A stretch of 6,111 nucleotides of DNA from Dysgonamonadaceae bacterium. Its GTDB lineage: Bacteria > Bacteroidota > Bacteroidia > Bacteroidales > Azobacteroidaceae. The DNA is taken from the NCBI GenBank assembly GCA_031256015.1, contig JAIRRK010000052.1:1-6111 (forward strand), given 5' to 3'. Under the pieces are notes generated by a model. It was given only the letters and a program-made list of their open reading frames with translations. It was not told the DNA's origin and ran no database searches. Each line of letters starts with the position of its first letter. The stretch's first letter is position 1. The translations under genes and the position numbers were made by a program. Shown here in pieces: positions 1 through 6,025 of the stretch.

Positions 1-1503
1 TTCGGGACGCATTTGCGGGAATAAAAGAACTTCTTGAATGGTTCTTTGTCCGGTCAGCAGCATTGCCAGGCGGTCCATCCCGATACCCATTCCGGATGTA
101 GGCGGCATTCCATATTCCAAGGCACGAAGGAAATCCTGATCGATAAACATTGCTTCATCGTCTCCTTTTTGCGATAACTTCAGTTGTTCCTCAAAGCGTA
201 CTCGTTGATCGATGGGGTCGTTTAATTCGGAATAGGCATTTGCCAATTCACTTCCGTTTACCATCAATTCGAAACGTTCGGTAAGTTCCGGATTTGCTCG
301 GTGCTCTTTACACAGAGGAGACATTTCTTTGGGATAATCGGTAATGAAAGTAGGTTGAATGTATTTTTTTTCACTTGTTTCTCCGAAAATCTCGTCAATC
401 AATTTTCCTTTTCCCATTGTAGCATCCTGCTCGATATGCAATTTTTTGCAAACTTCGCGCAGTTCCTCTTCATTCATTCCTGCGATATCGACTCCGGTAT
501 TTTCCTTAATTGCGTCAATCATCGTCACCCTTCTGAAAGGAGCTTTGAAACTGATTGTGTTGTCGCCCATCTGAACTTCGGTTGTTCCTAATACGTCCAT
601 GCAGATTCTTTCCAGCATTTGTTCGGTAAAAGTCATCATCCAATTATAATCTTTATAAGCGACATAAATCTCCATCACGGTAAATTCCGGATTGTGCGTT
701 CTGTCCATTCCTTCATTTCGGAAGTTTCTGGAAAACTCGTATACGCCTTCGAATCCTCCAACGATTAGTCTTTTCAGATATAATTCGTTGGCAATACGTA
801 AATACAAAGGAATATCCAGCGCGTTGTGATGGGTGATGAATGGTCGTGCCGCCGCACCTCCCGGGATACTCTGCAAAACGGGAGTATCCACTTCGATGTA
901 ACCTCTTTCGTTGAAAAAATGACGCATCGAATTAAATATTTTCGTTCGTTTCAGGAAAATATCTTTGATTCCTTCGTTGACAATTAAATCGACATATCGT
1001 TGACGGTAACGCATTTCCGGGTTTTCGAAAGCGTCGTAAGCCACTCCGTCTTTGTATTTGACGATAGGGAGCGGCCGTAAAGATTTGGCGAGAACGGTTA
1101 ATGTTTCAACATGTACGGATATTTCACCCATTTGAGTTCTGAAAACATAACCGGTTATTCCGACAAAATCGCCTATATCCAACAGTTTCTTAAATACGGT
1201 ATTATATAATTCTTTATCTTCATCGGGACAAATATCGTCGCGACTGATATATAATTGTATCCGGCCCTCGGTGTCTTGCAATTCAACAAAAGAAGCTTTT
1301 CCCATAATGCGTCGGCTCACCATCCGGCCGGCAATGGATACTTCTTTTTTCGGGGCATCGTCGTTAAAATCTTTCTTTATTTCAGTGGAATAGGCATCTA
1401 CAGGAAATTCTTCTGCGGGATAAGGATTAATCCCTCTGTTGCGAAGTTCTTCTAAACTTTGTCTGCGAAATATTTCCTGTTCACTTAAATCGGTTACATT
1501 CAT
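1..1503 (-). CDS. lysS: Lysyl-tRNA synthetase, class II (partial, C-terminus outside window)
   Basis: This cytoplasmic enzyme charges tRNA-Lys with lysine in an ATP-dependent reaction. My translation from the ATG at 1501-1503 gives 501 uninterrupted codons to the left edge. The N-terminal part (about residues 55-150) looks like the OB-fold anticodon-binding domain, with VSIAGRMVSRR and a VELQD stretch. The class II catalytic domain follows: YIEVDTPVL near 202-210 (motif 1 region), FRNEGMDRTHNPEF from 261 (motif 2, with R262 and E264) and GMGIGMDRLAML from 471 (motif 3, with R478). Bacterial LysS proteins are usually 500 residues or more, and Bacteroidales forms, as I remember them, carry a C-terminal extension, so tens of residues are probably missing. 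There is no Shine-Dalgarno sequence before the ATG, as is usual in Bacteroidota. The gene follows nadD in the same direction after 135 bp and has its own candidate promoter. The identification is secure. Confidence 0.97.
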   Translation of the reverse strand, partial: MNVTDLSEQEIFRRQSLEELRNRGINPYPAEEFPVDAYSTEIKKDFNDDAPKKEVSIAGRMVSRRIMGKASFVELQDTEGRIQLYISRDDICPDEDKELYNTVFKKLLDIGDFVGITGYVFRTQMGEISVHVETLTVLAKSLRPLPIVKYKDGVAYDAFENPEMRYRQRYVDLIVNEGIKDIFLKRTKIFNSMRHFFNERGYIEVDTPVLQSIPGGAAARPFITHHNALDIPLYLRIANELYLKRLIVGGFEGVYEFSRNFRNEGMDRTHNPEFTVMEIYVAYKDYNWMMTFTEQMLERICMDVLGTTEVQMGDNTISFKAPFRRVTMIDAIKENTGVDIAGMNEEELREVCKKLHIEQDATMGKGKLIDEIFGETSEKKYIQPTFITDYPKEMSPLCKEHRANPELTERFELMVNGSELANAYSELNDPIDQRVRFEEQLKLSQKGDDEAMFIDQDFLRALEYGMPPTSGMGIGMDRLAMLLTGQRTIQEVLLFPQMRPE

Positions 1504-1528
1504 ATTTATTTTTTGAAGAATTTAGATA

Positions 1529-1536
1529 CAAAGGTA
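1529..1536 (-). promoter_or_regulatory. Candidate Bacteroidetes -7 promoter element for lysS
   Basis: Read on the minus strand, these bases are TACCTTTG, an exact match to the Bacteroidetes primary-sigma -7 consensus TAnnTTTG. The element ends about 25 bp before the lysS ATG, which implies a very short leader. The -33 region on the minus strand is T-rich (TTTTTTCTTAG) and has no clean TTTG. The 135-bp gap between nadD and lysS shows no convincing terminator, only a weak 5-bp AT-rich inverted repeat at 1609-1622, so readthrough from nadD is possible. Confidence 0.6.
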
Positions 1537-1638
1537 GCATATTATTATAAAAATAGACTAAGAAAAAACGATTAATGCACGTATTTATCTGATATAGTTC
1601 CAATTATTGATAACTTTTTATCTTCTTGGACGGTGAAT

Positions 1639-2244
1639 TTATTCTTGGATTTCTGTTGTTTCATCCGTATCACAATTAAAAAAATCGGTTTCTTTCACTC
1701 GTTCAAAAGTGCCTGTAGGCATATAGAAACGCATATCTCTTCCTTTTTTCAATGCGTATCGTATAACCGATGAAGAAATTTCGATTAAAGGTGCTTTTTC
1801 AATCAGACTCACATTGGGATGATTGAAATAAATGCGCTCGGAGCCTCTTCTGGGATAGATTAATACTCTGAAATTTTTCAAAATTATTTGATAATCTTTC
1901 CATCTGTGGATAGTTCCCCAATTATCGGCACCGATAATTAACTCGAAGTTATTTTGAGGATAAGTCATCCTTAATTTTTGCAGCGTGTTAATTGTATAAG
2001 TTGGTTGCGGCATGTTCCATTCTATCGTACAGATTTTAAATTTATCGTATCCTTGAATGGATTTTTCAATTAGTTCCAGACGAAGTTCTTGATTCAAGAA
2101 GTCGTTTTTCTTTTTTAAAGGATTCTTTGGAGTAATGAGAAACCAAATTTCATCATACTCTTCATATTCAACAATGTAATTGGCAACAGCTAAGTGCCCG
2201 ATGTGTACCGGGTTAAAAGACCCCGGAAATACTCCAATTTTCAT
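1639..2244 (-). CDS. nadD: Nicotinate-nucleotide adenylyltransferase
   Basis: NadD adenylates nicotinate mononucleotide with ATP to give deamido-NAD, the step before NAD synthetase, in the cytoplasm. The 201-residue protein has the usual family length. It carries the nucleotidyltransferase signature GSFNPVHIGH at residues 8-17, including the HIGH motif at 14-17. Other family blocks are PTYTINTL at 81-88, IIGADNW at 103-109 with the RWKDYQ helix start just after, and ISSSVIR at 156-162, the C-terminal phosphate-binding motif usually written ISSTxIR. The acidic tail after about residue 188 looks unstructured. The gene starts only 8 bp after the gmk stop, so it is very probably co-transcribed with gmk and yicC. 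No Shine-Dalgarno sequence is visible. Confidence 0.96.
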   Translation of the reverse strand: MKIGVFPGSFNPVHIGHLAVANYIVEYEEYDEIWFLITPKNPLKKKNDFLNQELRLELIEKSIQGYDKFKICTIEWNMPQPTYTINTLQKLRMTYPQNNFELIIGADNWGTIHRWKDYQIILKNFRVLIYPRRGSERIYFNHPNVSLIEKAPLIEISSSVIRYALKKGRDMRFYMPTGTFERVKETDFFNCDTDETTEIQE

Positions 2245-2252
2245 ACTGATTT

Positions 2253-2819
2253 TTACTTAATAAAATTTGATATAATAAGTTCTGTGTGTATAATTGCTTT
2301 TTCCAAATCATCGTTTATGACCACTCTGTCGTAACGAGGAGCCAGACTCATTTCGTAAGATGCTTTCGAAATTCGGTCTTCAATCACTTGAGGTAAGTCT
2401 GTTCCTCTTTTTTCCAGTCTTTCTTTAAGTGCTTCGATAGAAGGAGGCTGAATAAAAACAAGTAAAGCCTGATTGCCGTATATTTTTTTCATATTTAATC
2501 CTCCGGCCACATCCACATCCAAAATAACGTTATTTCCTTCTTTCAAATCTTTTTCCACTTCCGAACGCAAAGTTCCGTAGAATCGATCGGGATAAACTTC
2601 CTCGTATTCGAGGAAATCGTTATTTGAAATCCGTTTTCTAAATTCGTCAGGAGTATGAAAATAATATTCGACTCCGTCTTTTTCCTCTCCTCGAGGAGGG
2701 CGACTTGTTGCTGAAATAGAAAACTTCAAAGGGAGTCCTCTTGTCAAAATCGCATTGATTATTGTTGATTTTCCCGAGCCTGAAGGAGCTGAAAGAATAA
2801 TTAATTTACCGTTTTTCAT
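2253..2819 (-). CDS. gmk: Guanylate kinase
   Basis: Gmk phosphorylates GMP to GDP with ATP and feeds GTP, dGTP and (p)ppGpp pools. The 188-residue protein is close to the usual bacterial size. The P-loop APSGSGKST spans residues 11-19. The GMP-binding segment SATSRPPRGEEKDGVEYYF starts at 36 and includes the expected S36, R40 and R43. The EYEEV segment at 71-75 and Y81-G82-T83 fit the rest of the GMP pocket, and LDVDVAGG from 100 is the conserved Walker-B-like strand. RYDRVVINDD near 152-161 is the typical C-terminal block. The gene lies between yicC (37-bp gap) and nadD (8-bp gap) on the same strand. A yicC homologue close to gmk is also known from other phyla, for example yloC in Bacillus subtilis. 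Confidence 0.97.
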   Translation of the reverse strand: MKNGKLIILSAPSGSGKSTIINAILTRGLPLKFSISATSRPPRGEEKDGVEYYFHTPDEFRKRISNNDFLEYEEVYPDRFYGTLRSEVEKDLKEGNNVILDVDVAGGLNMKKIYGNQALLVFIQPPSIEALKERLEKRGTDLPQVIEDRISKASYEMSLAPRYDRVVINDDLEKAIIHTELIISNFIK

Positions 2820-2856
2820 GTGACAGTCTTATGGTCAAAAAAGTTTTAGTTTGTTT

Positions 2857-3729
2857 TTATAAAGCATTCAATATTTGTTCCTTAATCTGCTCTAATTCAT
2901 CTTTCATTTTTACGACAATCTTTTGCATTTCGGCATGATTTGATTTAGACCCCAGAGTGTTAATCTCGCGCCCGATTTCCTGAGCAATAAATCCGAGTTT
3001 TCGTCCGGGACTATTTTCGGTTGCCATTGTTTCCAAAAAATAGGACAGGTGATTACTCAGACGATTTTTTTCTTCATTGATGTCCAATCGTTCGATATAA
3101 AAAATCATTTCCTGCTCGAAGCGATTTTCATCGTATGATGACAGTTCCAATTTTTTTATCGAGTCATTTATTCGTTGTTTGATTTTTTCGATTCGTTCCG
3201 CTTCATATTTGTCTACACCAATCAATAATTCCTTGATGTTCTTTATTTTAGTTTGAAATATTTCCTCCAGCATTTTACCTTCTTGAATACGGAATGCGGC
3301 AAACTCTTCCAACGCTTTATTAATGGTTTTTTTGATTGCAATCCATTCTTTTTCATCTAATTCGACTATCTCTGTTTTGATTGTTTCCGGTAAGCGAAGA
3401 ATGATGGAAAAACAATCAGTCGGCATATTTATCTGCAGATTTTGAGCTATTTCCTTTATTTGCTCGTAATAACTCTTTACGGCTTCTTGATTGATACCGG
3501 ATGAAGCAGTTGCGTCGGTGTATTCAATGTGCAAAGTGAAATCGACTTTGCCTCTTTCAACAGTTTGAGAGAGAATCGTTCGTATATCTAAATCCCTCTC
3601 TTTGTAAGCACTCGGAATACGCATGTTAATATCGAGTTGTTTACTGTTCAAAGATTTTATTTCCACGTGTATTTTTTTCGCAGGAAGCTCAAGAGTGGCT
3701 TTCCCGTATCCCGTCATTGATTGAATCAT
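2857..3729 (-). CDS. yicC: YicC/YloC family protein, putative endoribonuclease
   Basis: Family members in Escherichia coli and Bacillus subtilis have been reported as endoribonucleases involved in RNA turnover; a role here is inferred by homology. The protein begins MIQSMTGYGKA, the hallmark N-terminus of the family (YicC-like N domain). It ends with the DUF1732 domain, in which GRKLGFIAQEIGREINTLG starts at residue 242, followed by SKS and a helical tail rich in K and E. The middle (about 150-210) is charged and helical, probably coiled coil. I use the ATG at 3727-3729 (290 residues). A TTG at 3745-3747 would add six residues, but it lies inside the -7 promoter element, so it should not be part of the transcript. 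This is the first gene of the yicC-gmk-nadD unit. Confidence 0.93.
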   Translation of the reverse strand: MIQSMTGYGKATLELPAKKIHVEIKSLNSKQLDINMRIPSAYKERDLDIRTILSQTVERGKVDFTLHIEYTDATASSGINQEAVKSYYEQIKEIAQNLQINMPTDCFSIILRLPETIKTEIVELDEKEWIAIKKTINKALEEFAAFRIQEGKMLEEIFQTKIKNIKELLIGVDKYEAERIEKIKQRINDSIKKLELSSYDENRFEQEMIFYIERLDINEEKNRLSNHLSYFLETMATENSPGRKLGFIAQEIGREINTLGSKSNHAEMQKIVVKMKDELEQIKEQILNAL

Positions 3730-3744
3730 TGGTAATTGTTTTTG

Positions 3745-3752
3745 CAAAAATA
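3745..3752 (-). promoter_or_regulatory. Candidate -7 promoter element for yicC-gmk-nadD
   Basis: On the minus strand this reads TATTTTTG, matching TAnnTTTG. It ends 15 bp before the yicC ATG at 3729, so the leader would be very short. The match argues against the in-frame TTG at 3745-3747, which overlaps it. The -33 region is T-rich (CATTTTATC) and lacks a clear TTTG, so the call rests on the -7 box, its position and the operon layout. Confidence 0.55.
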
Positions 3753-3775
3753 GGTTTTTTATGCGATAAAATGAA

Positions 3776-3783
3776 TAACTTTG
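3776..3783 (+). promoter_or_regulatory. Candidate -7 promoter element for tsaB
   Basis: TAACTTTG matches the Bacteroidetes -7 consensus TAnnTTTG and ends 27 bp before the GTG start of tsaB. It is divergent from the yicC element, with only 23 bp between the two boxes, so the two promoters share their upstream DNA and might interfere with each other. The upstream run of T at 3755-3760 is the only -33-like sequence. The element contains the TTG at 3781-3783, which could otherwise be taken as an in-frame tsaB start. Confidence 0.55.
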
Positions 3784-3810
3784 CTTCCTAAAATTTATTT
3801 TTTCTTCAAA

Positions 3811-4521
3811 GTGGCTTGTATTTTAAATATCGAAACTTCAACAAAAGCGTGTTCTTTAGCAGTATCTGTTAATGAAGAAATTGTTTTCAATCGTATTCAA
3901 ACAGAGAAGGTTTCGCATGTGTCTTTGATAGGGGTATACGGAAAAGAAGCGATGGATTTTATGCGAAAAAACAACCTGAAACCGGATGCGGTTGCCGTAA
4001 GTGCCGGTCCCGGATCGTATACCGGATTGCGGATAGGTGTTTCTTATGCGAAGGGACTTTGTTACGGATTAAATGTTCCTCTGATTGCCATCCCCACTTT
4101 GAAAATAATGACACTTTCCGCTTTGGAGCAGATTCGAGATGAAGAAAGTTGTTTCTGTCCCATGATTGATGCCCGCCGCATGGAAGTTTATTCTGCCATT
4201 TATGATTCGCATTTGAATGAAATCAGGGCGGTTCGGGCCGATATTGTAGAGGAAAACAGCTATCGGGAGTATTTGGCTTCCGGGAAAATGGTATTTTTCG
4301 GAGACGGCTCCGATAAATGCAAAGAAATAATACACTCGGAAAATGCAATCTTTATGGATGACATTTTTCCGTCGGCCGACAAAATGGCTTCTTTATCGGA
4401 AAAAGCCTGCTCGGAGAAAAACTTTGTGCAGGCTGCTTATTTCGAACCTTTTTATTTGAAAGAGTTTCAAGCTACGGCGGCAAAAAATAAAGTACTGAAA
4501 ACAAAACCGACCGATGAATAA
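3811..4521 (+). CDS. tsaB: tRNA threonylcarbamoyladenosine biosynthesis protein TsaB
   Basis: TsaB is the dimerisation partner of TsaD in the complex that forms t6A37 in ANN-decoding tRNAs. It is a non-catalytic, ASKHA-fold paralogue of TsaD. From the GTG at 3811 the product is 236 residues and begins MACILNIETSTKACSLAVS, the usual TsaB N-terminus. An upstream TTG at 3781 would add ten residues of low-complexity sequence and lies within the -7 promoter box, so I reject it. The key motif AGPGSYTGLRIG spans residues 65-76 and is followed by SYAKGLCYGLNVPLIAIPTL. The block MIDARRMEVYSAIYD in the middle is also typical. The stop overlaps the next start by 8 nt, which suggests translational coupling with the exported protein gene. 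Confidence 0.94.
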   Translation: MACILNIETSTKACSLAVSVNEEIVFNRIQTEKVSHVSLIGVYGKEAMDFMRKNNLKPDAVAVSAGPGSYTGLRIGVSYAKGLCYGLNVPLIAIPTLKIMTLSALEQIRDEESCFCPMIDARRMEVYSAIYDSHLNEIRAVRADIVEENSYREYLASGKMVFFGDGSDKCKEIIHSENAIFMDDIFPSADKMASLSEKACSEKNFVQAAYFEPFYLKEFQATAAKNKVLKTKPTDE

Positions 4522-5326
4522 AATTACTGCAGGAATTATAGTTTTTATTTTCTTCCCCTTTTTCGCTATCGCTTCCGATTCTTTGGTCGATTTGGTTCAT
4601 TCGGATTATTTGAGAAAACTTATTTCAGAGAAAATCATCATTGAAACTCAAACAAAAGACAATGTTCCGATTCTTCTTCCCAACCATAAGGGACTCAAAG
4701 AAATGGTTGAAGCATCTTTGTCGGAAATAAAACCGTCGAATTTTGTGGAAACACTCAGTCTGTATGAAAAACCTTTTTTCGCAACGAAAACGGCATGGAC
4801 AAACGAAGAAAAATTAGCTTTATTGAATGAAACATTGGCACTAAGTACGCTGAAAGGGATAGAATATTTTTCCAAAACAAGAGGGAAAATGCGTCCGTTA
4901 TATAACGAATCGGTCGTAATTGATAATCCGGAAAACCGGAAAATACTCAAAGATACGATGCTTTCGTCTCTGCCCGAAGAAATTCGGATTTATGCGAAAC
5001 AAAAAGATACTACATTCGGCGAAAATATTTATCAATACAATTATTACGTAAAAGACGATATATTGACTTTTGTTCAAAGAAATCTTTCTCCGATACGTTA
5101 CGGATTCATTTCGGTGGCGGATAAAAACAAACTTTGTTCCGTTGTTGCCATTATCGATGCCGGAGATTATTTGTTGGTTTACGCGCTATCGATGGCTGAT
5201 GTTACATCCATTTCCTTATTCAAAAAAAGGATGAATGAATCGTTTTCGAATCGGGCGAAAGCGATAATGAAATGGTTTTCGAATCGGGCTGATACCGCTT
5301 ACAAAAGTGTACGCAAAGCACCATAA
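4514..5326 (+). CDS. Exported protein of unknown function
   Basis: The 270-residue product starts with a clear Sec signal peptide: MNK, a hydrophobic core from about 5 to 18, and a likely signal peptidase I site after FAIA (residue 20). There is no cysteine at the cleavage site, so it is not an obvious lipoprotein, and I see no second membrane segment. The mature part is mixed alpha/beta with no catalytic motif I recognise. Features such as LKGIEYFSKTRGKMRPLY and the C-terminal NRAKAIMKWF remind me of the DUF6675 family seen in spirochaetes and Bacteroidota, but this is from memory and unverified. The ATG overlaps the end of tsaB by 8 nt, so the two genes form one transcription unit, though a functional link to t6A is doubtful. 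The C-terminus holds a 15-nt in-frame repeat, and the stop codon lies inside an inverted-repeat arm. Confidence 0.85.
   Translation: MNKITAGIIVFIFFPFFAIASDSLVDLVHSDYLRKLISEKIIIETQTKDNVPILLPNHKGLKEMVEASLSEIKPSNFVETLSLYEKPFFATKTAWTNEEKLALLNETLALSTLKGIEYFSKTRGKMRPLYNESVVIDNPENRKILKDTMLSSLPEEIRIYAKQKDTTFGENIYQYNYYVKDDILTFVQRNLSPIRYGFISVADKNKLCSVVAIIDAGDYLLVYALSMADVTSISLFKKRMNESFSNRAKAIMKWFSNRADTAYKSVRKAP
5242..5289 (+). repeat. 15-nt in-frame direct repeat in the exported-protein gene
   Basis: GTTTTCGAATCGGGC occurs at 5242-5256 and again at 5275-5289, exactly 33 bp apart. Both copies encode the residues FSNRA, eleven codons apart, near the C-terminus of the protein. Bases just outside also agree in part (AATC/AATG before). 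This could be the trace of a 33-bp tandem duplication, or chance similarity in a charged helix. Confidence 0.8.
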
Positions 5327-5524
5327 TCTCGGGCTGCGCTTTCTCCTTCTTCTTTGCCTTGATGCGAAAAGAATTAAAAATGAAAAGTGAATAATTAAGA
5401 ATTGCCTACACTCACAGGCATTACTTGCCTACGCTCACAGGCATTACTTGCCTATCATCTAGGCAGCACTTGCCTACATACTAAAGAGAAAGAAGCAAGC
5501 CGCAGCCGCAACTCGGGATTATGG
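5321..5524. repeat. Fold-back element bounded by 18-nt inverted repeats
   Basis: The left arm CCATAATCTCGGGCTGCG (5321-5338) pairs with CGCAACTCGGGATTATGG (5507-5524). Of 18 positions, 15 are Watson-Crick; as RNA two more are G-U pairs and one is a C-A mismatch. Next to the arms, a pyrimidine-rich tract (5338-5360) faces a purine-rich tract (5480-5500), so imperfect pairing may continue inward with a small insertion on the right side. The left arm contains the TAA stop of the preceding gene (5324-5326). The interior holds an A-rich segment and the half-site array. It could be a MITE-like or BIME-like element, or a large RNA structure ending the tsaB operon. No clear target-site duplication is visible. 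Confidence 0.75.
5402..5481 (+). repeat. Tandem ~23-bp repeat array with alternating hairpin half-sites
   Basis: Units lie at 5402-5424 (23 nt), 5425-5447 (23 nt, one base different from the first), 5448-5469 (22 nt, diverged) and 5470-5481 (truncated). Each starts TTGCCTA, and the first three contain an AGGCA reverse half-site. The seven half-sites alternate forward and reverse: 5403, 5416, 5426, 5439, 5449, 5460 and 5471. Three hairpins form within units: 5403-5420 and 5426-5443 (5-bp stems, 8-nt loops) and 5449-5465 (6-bp stem, 5-nt loop). Reverse arms can also pair with the next forward arm across TTACT. There are no unique spacers, so this is not a CRISPR array. Confidence 0.85.
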
Positions 5525-5582
5525 CACTCCACGCAGCTTTTTGGGTAGGACCCTCAACTTTTTTCTTCTTTTTTCTCTTGAT

Positions 5583-5616
5583 TTTGCAAAATATTAAAAA
5601 AAAGTGATTAGTTTTG
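5583..5616 (+). promoter_or_regulatory. Candidate Bacteroidetes promoter in the intergenic region
   Basis: TTTG at 5583-5586 and TAGTTTTG at 5609-5616 are separated by 22 bp. Both match the Bacteroidetes -33 (TTTG) and -7 (TAnnTTTG) elements at an accepted spacing, and this is the only site in the window where I find both boxes. Transcription would start near 5620. The next well-supported start codon is at 6082, so the product would be either a small RNA or a leader of about 460 nt. Confidence 0.5.
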
Positions 5617-5658
5617 TACCCGGAAGCGAAATATTTGTGAATCGAGCAACAAATTAAT

Positions 5659-5775
5659 ATGAATCTCAAAAACAATATAACTGAAAAAAAGAGTGCTTTT
5701 TCTTTCATTTTTTCTCTTGAAAATTTGGAAGTTACGAATATTTTCTTAAACACACACACACACACCTATAATTAA
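5659..5775 (+). CDS. Possible 38-residue small ORF (doubtful)
   Basis: The ORF has an ATG about 40 bp downstream of the predicted transcription start. It encodes a 38-residue peptide rich in K, N, F and T that ends in a Thr-His repeat made by the (AC)8 tract. There is no family I recognise, no signal peptide and no Shine-Dalgarno sequence (the latter uninformative in this phylum). The composition is that of AT-rich intergenic DNA. It is listed because it follows a good promoter match and because the microsatellite sits at its 3' end. I think non-coding is more likely. Confidence 0.12.
   Translation: MNLKNNITEKKSAFSFIFSLENLEVTNIFLNTHTHTYN
5750..5765 (+). repeat. (AC)8 dinucleotide microsatellite
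   Basis: Sixteen bases of perfect alternating A and C. Such tracts are uncommon in bacterial chromosomes and are prone to slippage. It lies between the 38-residue open frame and a frame that is open from 5750 to 6025. Gain of one AC unit (or loss of two) would join the two frames into one. Confidence 0.9.
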
Positions 5776-6025
5776 GAACGCGGGCGCACGAGTGTGCGAC
5801 ATGCGCAAACAGTACGAAAAAACATACCGATTTTTATTCTGCCGGAACAGGTACAAAGATATTTTTCCCATTCTCTGTGCGTCGTTTTATTATTGGCGTC
5901 GCACCATGCTTCGTGCGCTTTTTGTTGCGCTCGATGAACTTTATGCGGAGAGCGGGCGGCCGCCTCCTTGTTTGCGGCAAGAGGGAGAGGAAGCAATCCG
6001 TGCCGTATCATTCATTCAACTATAA
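5776..6025. other. G+C-rich intergenic block, possible dispersed repeat or RNA
   Basis: By my count the block is about 49% G+C, against about 26% for 5581-5760, and it ends abruptly in AT-rich DNA. It holds a CGCAC/GTGCG hairpin (5785-5798, loop GAGT) and a perfect 10-nt palindrome GGCGGCCGCC (5955-5964). Frames stay open for long stretches on both strands: a plus frame 5750-6025 with an ATG at 5801, and a minus frame 6011-5772. A third frame on the minus strand reads KRRTENGKNIFVPVPAE, a stop, then KSVCFFVLFAHVAHSCAR. That third reading resembles short hypothetical ORFs I remember from Bacteroidales genomes, which hints at a multi-copy sequence, but this is unverified. Codon choice does not favour any frame. 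Confidence 0.5.

Noticed and set aside
301..591. Plus-strand ORFs inside lysS, also at 1255-1455
   Set aside because: They lie antisense to a well-supported, motif-rich lysS reading frame.
1609..1622. Terminator hairpin after nadD
   Set aside because: It is a 5-bp AT-only-plus-one-GC stem without a following T-run on the minus strand.
4069..4335. Minus-strand ORFs inside tsaB and, at 4648-4950, inside the exported-protein gene
   Set aside because: They are antisense shadows of the plus-strand genes and carry no family motif or promoter.
5402..5481. CRISPR array
   Set aside because: The units are directly adjacent with no unique spacers, number only three and a half, and there is no cas gene in view.
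5545..5580. Rho-independent terminator (GGGT-AGG-ACCC followed by T-runs)
   Set aside because: The stem is only 4 bp and the T-run begins several bases after it, so it is too weak to call.
5481..5765. Minus-strand ORF of 94 codons
   Set aside because: It consists of low-complexity Lys/Phe/Ser sequence produced by pyrimidine tracts and crosses the AC repeat and an inverted-repeat arm. It has no recognisable motif.
5772..6011. Minus-strand ORF of 79 codons in the G+C-rich block
   Set aside because: Other frames of the same block are equally open and none shows a family motif, so it is more likely a by-product of G+C-rich non-coding sequence.
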